Assembly: GCA_963853835.1 (NCBI GenBank)
Contig: OY970825.1
Coordinates: forward strand, 46,038,908-46,102,907
Direction: 5' to 3'
From: Calendula officinalis
Lineage: Eukaryota; Streptophyta; Magnoliopsida; Asterales; Asteraceae
Length of the DNA: 64,000 nucleotides
The position numbers and the translations under genes are program-made. The notes beneath the pieces are model-generated. The model did no database searches, was not told the origin of the DNA, and saw nothing but the letters and a program-made list of their open reading frames with translations. This document shows positions 56,961 through 64,000 of the stretch, piece after piece (the first letter of the stretch is position 1; the number at the start of each line of letters is the position of its first letter).

Positions 56961-59847
56961 TGTAACACCCTAAAATTTACAAGATTTTTTTTAAAATTTT
57001 TTAAAATAAAATTATAACCAAAAGGTCCCATAAACAAGTCTCAGATATAAATATTTAACATTTAAAACGTATTTACTGCGGAAATAGTTATAATAAAATA
57101 AAGTGTTTTAAAATATTAAATGCTGTCCACATCAGTAATGAAAAGAAACAGCGGTCAACCGTCCACCTTCTCCTTTCCTTTGCTGGTACCTGAAACAATG
57201 TGGGGGAAAGTTTGGGTCAGCTGGGAAGCTGAGTGAATAGTCTCAAAATGTAAACAATTATAACATACAACACATGAGGGCACATCGGTGTACTCCTACT
57301 CAGAATCTACTCGGTTAATTACTCAGATTTATTTCTCAGATTTTGTTACTCAGATTTTAATTTATATAGCGCGCTAGCGTGACTTGGGCCGAGAGATCAA
57401 CCTCGACCCGCCTCACACCACCTCAACACCTGTACTCTTCGGTGTTGAGTCAAAAAGGCCTGGCACCAGTACTCTTCGATGCCAAGTCAAAACGTCTGAC
57501 ACCAGTGCTCTTCGGTGTCAAGTCAGATATATATTATGTTTAATGTTTAACTCAAAACTCAGAAACTCAGAACTCAGAACTCAGAAAGTCAGATCACAGA
57601 AAGCTCAGATAACAGATAACTCGGATAACAGATCAATCTCAGATAACAAATCAATCTCATATAACAGATCAATCTCAGATAACCACTATAGTGCAAGAAA
57701 TGTAACACATAAGTCATGCATGTACTACGTTAAAACTGAATACACGGTGAGAATACTCACCTCGAGAAACGTAAGCTCCATAGGATTCCCGACAGTCAAA
57801 GGTACAGCACGTTATCTCCTAGACGATCCTAAAAGCATAAAATGAAACCCGAATTACAATCCGTTCTAAGAACTCAATTTAGAAAACTGGCAGCACCCGT
57901 CGGTCTCACGGAACCTACAATAACTCTTAAACTGTGCAGTAGACTTATCCCATATTTTTAACATGAAAAGTAGACAACCAGAACTACATATCTCTGTGAG
58001 ACGGTCACTGGCAAAAACAGATTCTAAGTGTCTCAAAACAGTGTCGCAAGACAGACATATCGTACAGGTCATATTCCTAACAGCAGCATATTAAAACGGG
58101 CATAACTTTTAAACCGTAAATCAGATTACCGAGCCGTCAGCGGCATTGAAAAGAGAGCTCAGAAAACTAAAAACCAACACGGGCCAAAAGTCCAAAAACA
58201 TATTTTAAGTGTGTTAAGAATGGACCCAAACATAGAGGACAGATTCTGCCCCAAATTCAGCATGCATTTTAAAAAACCCGTTTTGAATCCCGACATCATC
58301 CCGTTTATTCCCGAGACACCCGACAACCCCGGAAACCAAAATATCACATAAACTTAATTTTAAAAGTAATCTAGCTCATTAACTTACAATTTTCTAGATT
58401 GGGAAACCATGAACCCTACGGGTTCGGTTTCCCCTCTCGGTTTCTAAAAATGGAAATTTATCGAACATGCCATTGAAATTAATTACGTGATGACGTGACT
58501 TATTCCCGGGACCTCATACAACCGAGCCCGAGGGCTCGATACATCCTTGGTTTAATCACAACACTTCTAAAATCTCAATTGCACCAAAATAATTAAACTA
58601 TTCGAAGTTTACGAAAAACAAAACGAAGTTTATCATAATAACATCCGATCCTAGGGATTTCATTCCGACACCCGAATGGGTGTCATCCATCCCTCACGGC
58701 TCTAATCTACAATCGATACAATGATAACTAATTCAATAACTATTTAGGAATTGAAAAACGATTTACAGGAAACTTTCCACAAAATTCAGCACAACGATAG
58801 TTTACGAAAATGGTCATAACTCACTGACCGTAACTCGTATTGACGAGAGGTCGGCGGTCACTATTAGCTAACTTAGAGGACTAAAAATGTCTTAGAGACG
58901 GTCCTTTCGTAAAATCGACTCTAACGATGCGAAAATTAGCGCTCAAGACAACCAATTAAATCTGGCAGAATATAAAACGATTTTAACAGTAACAGTAACG
59001 ATAAAACCCGACACAATAAATTCTAAATCTCAGGCTCGGCTCGATTCAAACACAAGAACAACTAATAAGATACGAAAAAGAGATTAGAGATTATACCCTA
59101 CGAATTTAATATGAGGAAGATGATAGTAGGCGACTGCTCGATAGAAACACCCTCCGTTCAATCTAGGAACGTGACCAGAATCACTCAAATCCTCGGCCTC
59201 TTCTCTTCCGCTAAAACTCGATCAATAGGTTCACTCCCGTGCTGCTCTCTTTACTCGATCCATGAATCAGAGAGGAAGAAGAATGCGGCTATGGAATTCA
59301 AGGAAAAAGAAACGTATACAGGTTGTTTGTGGGTATGACATCGGCAATTTAGGGATTGGAGGGCAATTTATCACGCATGATTAATTAACAAGGCATTGGG
59401 CCCTCCTAATTTTCGTGATTAAGGCTTGGGCTAGACACGGGCCATCTTCTTAAAATCGAATTTGAACAATAAATTGGGCTAAGGAAAATAAACCTAATAA
59501 AAGTCTAGCCGTATGGACCCCATCAATGCACGAACACTCCACTACAAACACGAACCAGATTGTTTACTTTTTCGGGTCTTGGCCCTTGGCCAACCCACTC
59601 ACTCGACTCGGGATTAAGATAATCAATGGAACCTTTAATACGCATTCTCAACATCTAATAATTACGCCACACTAATAAACGTCTCAACAAAACGTCACAT
59701 AGCTTATTAATCAACACGACATATTAGAAGTCATATAAATATACAAATAACACGTCACATATTAATTTCATCAAATAAATAATACAATAAGGTCTAATAA
59801 TTAATAAAATGTAATTAAATTACTTATTAAAATTTTGGGGCGTTACA
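56961..59847. repeat. Solo LTR, 2887 bp, probably Ty3/gypsy
   Basis: Starts TGTAACACCCTAAAATTT and ends AAAATTTTGGGGCGTTACA, flanked by TCAAG on both sides (56956-56960 and 59848-59852). No PBS, polypurine tract or coding domain is seen inside. TGTAAC(A/G)CCC ends are common in plant gypsy LTRs. Inside are three ~36-bp units with CTCTTCGGTGT (57425-57530) and short AACTCAGA/CAGATAAC repeats (57545-57685). Because both ends read alike, orientation is left open. Confidence 0.85.
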
Positions 59848-59852
59848 TCAAG

Positions 59853-60391
59853 CAATTACATCTTTATCTCCTAGCAGCTACACCTTTATCTCCTTCTCAA
59901 AATCTGGTGACCACAATGTCAGAAAGTTGCTATATTTCATTTTCACCGGAAAAAGGTGACCACCAGAGAAGATGGTGGTTTCCGTCGGAAATGGTGGTCG
60001 ATTTCCTCATCGGAGTTTCTTGAAATAAACCCATATTATAAAGATTGCAAAAAATGCTAAGAAAAATGATTCCCATTAATATCTTTAAACTCAACATCCA
60101 TTAATGTATCGAATTCAACAGCTACACCGCCGGCCGGAATTCCTGTATACCCACCAGCGTCACCAACAGTTTCGTCGTCCGGCGAGATTACAATCGCTAA
60201 CCCACCGCCAAGAGTTCAAGAAACCCACATAAACCAGAAAAGACAAACCCACATAACGCCTCAAACCGAGCTATTGCGACTAGGAGAAAAAACTCAATCG
60301 GTGGTAGGAGATGACTCTCAAGCATCTCCACCACTTCACCCTCCCGCCGTCTACCGTGAGCATCGTGCTGATTGCGCCGGAGCTGGGGACG
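59853..60391. other. Intergenic sequence between solo LTR and MITE
   Basis: Moderately GC-rich from 60120 to 60391 (CCGCCGGCCGGAATTCC and similar). No conserved ORF recognised. The sequence on both sides of the solo LTR may belong to an older MULE-type element. Confidence 0.35.
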
Positions 60392-60399
60392 GAAAGGTC

Positions 60400-61031
60400 T
60401 AGGGGTGTTCACTATTCGGATAAATCCGGATTGTCCAAATGGACAATTTGGATTGGATCGTTTGGATTGGTTTTTTAGTTTTTTGGATCGGTTTGAACAT
60501 GATCCAAATTAACAGTTAGGTTTTCAGATTGGATTTGGTTTTCATTGTAAAATCCGGATTGTCTAAAAAATTAAAATAGTAATATAATGTACTCCTTTTC
60601 TTTATATTTCTTATAGTGAACTGATGTATATGCTAATATACTTGTTCCTTTATATTGTATTAGTTGGCAATGGAACAATCATTTTGGAGTTTTTGAGGAA
60701 GTTGTTGTCAAGACTCTTGCATATATTATTGTAAATGTCATAAGCTATGAATTAGACTTGGTTTTATGTATAAAGTAGTTTATCATTTTGAAATTGTATA
60801 TATTAAACTTAATATTAGTTATTTTATATACTTTTGTAGTCTTGTAAAGTATATTAAGAAAAAAAACGGGTTGGTTTGGACAAATCCAAACCATCCAAAT
60901 TGTAATTTGGTTCAGATCGGTTTGGTTTAAATTAGTTTGGACGGTTCAATTTGAACATTTAAAATTCAAAATCCATTTGGATTCACCTATTTGGTTCGGA
61001 TTAATCCAAATTATCCAAACGAACACCCCTA
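60400..61031. mobile_element. MITE with TAGGGGTGTTC ends (632 bp)
   Basis: The left end TAGGGGTGTTCACTATTCGG and right end CGAACACCCCTA are inverted repeats, continued inward by GGATTAATCCAAATTATCC-like words. Flanks GAAAGGTC (60392-60399) and GCAAGGTC (61032-61039) form an 8-bp duplication with one mismatch, as expected for an old hAT-type insertion. Confidence 0.8.
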
Positions 61032-61039
61032 GCAAGGTC

Positions 61040-61417
61040 GCGAGTCAGCATGATGCTAGTATTGACTACATGAGCATCGCCAATTGTGTGGAAATGGTGT
61101 TGTTGCAGGTAGGTGTCACCGGAGATGTCGTCGGTTGCAATGGAGCAAGCGGTAACTGTTTATAAATTAGCCCTAATATTTTAGTTAACGTTCATTAATT
61201 TGTGCTTTATCTTGATAAATTTGCATTTATCGATCACGGATTCATGATTTTATATTTTGAAATGATTAGATTCCACTAACGACTTTTGAATGATTTGTAT
61301 TGTCAGTATAAAATATCATCTGCTGTAGTAAAATAAATGATTTATAGCCACAAGATACTCTAAATTCAATGTTGAAACTTGAATTAAACCATCTCAGTTC
61401 GCAATTCAGTTTTCTAT
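61040..61417. other. Intergenic sequence, nothing recognised
   Basis: Continuation of the sequence split by the MITE; a short GC-rich start, then AT-rich DNA without features. Confidence 0.4.
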
Positions 61418-62093
61418 GATGTATTAACTCATGACATATTATTAGATAGGAATATATATCTTGTATATATTTGAATATATTGTGTCAATCCTTTCCATAT
61501 AGATAGGACCAGGGCCGGCCCTGAGTTTGTCGGGGCCCTAGGCGAACTTTGACTCTGGGGCCCTATCGTAATTTAAAAAAATAAATATTAATGCAAAAAG
61601 TACAAAAAAATTTATCGAATAAATTAGTCATTTAAACGTGACATGTCTAGCATTTAAATGTGCCCCTAACTTTTATTTTCTTATCGAACTCATTGAATTA
61701 AACCATAAAAATATAAAATTATAAATAGTTCAAAAATCAAGCTACAATTCTAAATACAATTCAATTAAAATTTTCAAAACATTTAAAAACAAAAGTAAAT
61801 TATGAATATGATGTAACGAAATTTGACAATAAATATTAAAAGTTGTACTGACATTCACATTCTACACAACTGCACTCCCATATTGTGAAGAGGAGTAAAT
61901 AAAAAGGGCTTAAAAACTATGGGTTTAAAAGTAAATAAGCTACTGAAAAATTATGGGCCCTCAAATTTATTTTTGGTATAGGCTTGGGCCTATAGCATCT
62001 TGTTTGAGGGCCGGCACTGGATAGGACACATGTATTATATATTGAGGGGTACCCTAATGAGAATGCAAGAAATTTTTCTCTAAGCTCTATTAT
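61418..62093 (+). repeat. Copia LTR remnant, interrupted by an hAT-type element
   Basis: The end CTAAGCTCTATTA is directly followed by the PBS TGGTATCAGAGC at 62094-62105. The sequence before it (AGGAATATATATCTTGTATA, AATGAGAATGCAAGAAATTT) is typical of short plant copia LTRs. The 5' boundary near 61418 is a guess. No internal coding of this element follows. Confidence 0.6.
61510..62019. mobile_element. Non-autonomous hAT-type element, 510 bp
   Basis: Ends CAGGGCCGGCCCTG and GAGGGCCGGCACTG (inverted, two mismatches), flanked by the perfect 8-bp duplication GATAGGAC (61502-61509 and 62020-62027). The interior is AT-rich with no transposase. Confidence 0.92.
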
Positions 62094-62105
62094 GGTATCA
62101 GAGCT
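62094..62105 (+). other. Primer-binding site of the copia LTR remnant
   Basis: TGGTATCAGAGC, the standard plant copia site, immediately after the LTR end. Confidence 0.85.
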
Positions 62106-62149
62106 ATAATCCTAAACATAATTCTCTCTCTTTCTTTTCTTTTCTTCCC

Positions 62150-64000
62150 TAGTAATGAACATCAGTAGTAACTGTTGTTTTTATACATGACCTGCTTTTC
62201 AGTACTGCCTGATTAGTAGTAAGTTATGAATACATACCACGATCAGTTTAATGAATAATTTGGTAACAAAAATGAACAAAAATTAAAGAAATAATTTACA
62301 AAAACTTTACGTATGAATTAATGATAAAATTAATTTATTAAAATCATTTCAATACTGCTAACCAAGAAAGTAAATCTTCCTACATCAAATGCTTTTGTAA
62401 AAAGATCTGCTAATTGATTATCAGTATGAATTTAAACCACTTTAATTAATTTATTTTCATTAGGGGTGAGCATAAAAACCGAAAAACCGAACCGAAACCG
62501 AAAAACCTGAAAAAACCGCCCTGAAAATACCGAACCATTTGAAAAACCGATCTCAACGGTTTTGATTTTTGGAAAACCCGAATGTGTGGGGTGGTTTTCG
62601 TGGGCATATGAAAAACCCAACCGAAACCCCGCCCCGCCCCGCCATTATATATCATTCAAATTTTATAAAATTATTCTTATATTTATAAAACATTTGACAT
62701 TTAATTATCTTTAAAATATAAGATATGATTGAAGTTATTCAATGGACGAAGACACTGACTAAGATCGATGTGTAAAATCGTTGAATGTTATTCTATTAAA
62801 AATCTATTTAAGTTGTGTTAATTGAATTTATTATTACATTTTATTGAATTTACTAGTTGTTTATTATTTATAACGAAATGTGTTAATGTTTGAGAGTCCG
62901 AATCATAACATTAATTTTTAAGGTAACAAATTGTTAAATTTAAAGGAAAACCAAAAACCGAAAAAAGCCCCGAAGCCGAATCGAAAAAACCGAAACCGAA
63001 AAACCCGAAACCGAACGGGGTGTAATTCTTAAAACCCGAACTTTCTGGGCGGGGGTTGGTTTTAGTTAAAAACCGCCCCAAATCATCCCATGCACACCCC
63101 TACATCTCCCAGCAGTTACCCTCATCATTTTTTTTATTTTTTATTTTTTGAACGGCAAGTTAGTAAGTTATTAGTTCGATCCTAGATAGTGACATCCAAA
63201 AGAGGCGTTATGCCTTCCCTCGAACCTTCCACCTATGGGGAATAAACCCCACCACCTTTTTATCTCCAAGTTTTGCCTCCAACAAGGCTTGAACCCAAGA
63301 CCTCTTGAAGGAAAACCCCAAGGATATCCTTGATGACCAATTGATCTAGATTTACCCTCATCATTTATTGATCAATTATGTGAGTTTTGTCACATTAGCA
63401 TCAAATTAACGCTTCTAACTAATACACGGAGTGAGACATTCCTGTGAATAATACACTTTCACTTCCTTTATCATTTAGATTTATAGATGGCCATTTTTTA
63501 TGAGATCATGATCTAGGTTGATTCAAACGAGCTAGTAAGACATTACTTTTTAAGGGTGAGTATTTGGGCCAAAAAACCAAATTGGTTCGAAAACAAAACG
63601 ATATCGAACTGAACGGAACCGATGATGCTCGGAACCGGACGGAACCGAGGTAATTTCTTCAAAATAAAAATTCGATTTTTCTCGGTTTTGGACCGAACCG
63701 GTTGGAACCGAACCGATGGGAACCAAAAACCGATTTTTCATTAAAATTAGAACTGAGAACCGAACCCATGTAGCTCAGTTCGGTCTGGTCCGATTATGTG
63801 GTCCTAGTCGGTTTACGGTCCAATTTGCACAAGCCTAGGTATGAGCATTTGGGCTAAAATAACTGAACCGAATAAAAACCGAAAACATGTAATTGGTTCG
63901 GTTTCAGTTTTGAAAATTCTTTATTTTCAGTTTCTGTTCTATCAATTTCGGTTCGGTTCGATTTCTACATCTCGCTCACCCCTATTACCTTTTATTCTAC
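62150..64000. repeat. Right copy of the direct repeat flanking the homeobox region
   Basis: Matches 45148-47742 and beyond in the same orientation, reaching the window edge. Contents: copia pol C-terminus on the minus strand at about 62345-62445 (TDNQLADLFTKAFDVGRF, better preserved than in the left copy), MITE 62461-63102, SINE-like repeat 63126-63350, GGTTCGG-rich repeat 63555-63835 without the hAT insertion, and small MITE 63836-63984. Confidence 0.93.

Noticed and set aside
57384..57845. 153-residue ORF in the solo LTR
   Set aside because: Built from short tandem repeats with no family resemblance; part of the LTR.

Overview
The window is AT-rich plant nuclear DNA, most likely from a eudicot. 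The signs are plant-type introns, an HD-ZIP class IV gene, Sirevirus-like Ty1/copia and Athila-like Ty3/gypsy elements, and abundant short hAT/MULE-type elements. An Asteraceae source is a guess from the general style of the repeats; nothing in the sequence proves it. I see one convincing host gene (HD-ZIP IV homeobox, 52244-55131, +), a truncated duplicate of part of it (50616-51056), and otherwise mostly mobile DNA.

Left part (1-45450) is a nested stack of LTR retrotransposons, readable from LTRs, primer-binding sites and target-site duplications. Element A (copia, minus, 1-11253; its 3' LTR runs off the left edge) carries broken gag and pol plus a large extra ORF region downstream of pol. 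A sits inside the gag gene of element B (copia, minus, 11254-14574 visible). B sits inside the pol gene of element C (Athila-like gypsy, plus, 14575-28057), whose envelope-position ORF is apparently spliced. C is also interrupted by element D (decayed copia, plus, 15575-23006, TSD CTTCT). C lies inside the extra ORF of element E (a second copia with the same kind of accessory ORF, minus, remnant 28058-45450). E is separately interrupted by element F (gag-only copia, plus, 36816-44438, TSD GAATA). After C and F had inserted, a 3.68-kb block running from the C 3' region, through its LTR and the E fragment, into the first ~765 bp of the F LTR became a tandem triplication (about 26528, 30218 and 33901 to 37578).

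Middle part (45150-50600) holds a pol C-terminus remnant, MITEs, a 639-bp hAT-type element with a perfect 8-bp TSD, and three related tRNA-type SINE candidates, all on the minus strand. The homeobox gene and its partial copy follow at 50.6-55.1 kb.

Right part (55.1-64 kb) contains a MULE-like element (9-bp TSD), a 2.9-kb solo LTR (5-bp TSD), two more hAT-type elements (8-bp TSDs), a short copia LTR with PBS, and then a direct repeat of the 45.15-47.74 kb segment that runs to the window edge. The gene is therefore bracketed by direct repeats about 17 kb apart. No rRNA, tRNA gene, CRISPR or bacterial feature was seen. All element names (A-F) are local labels.
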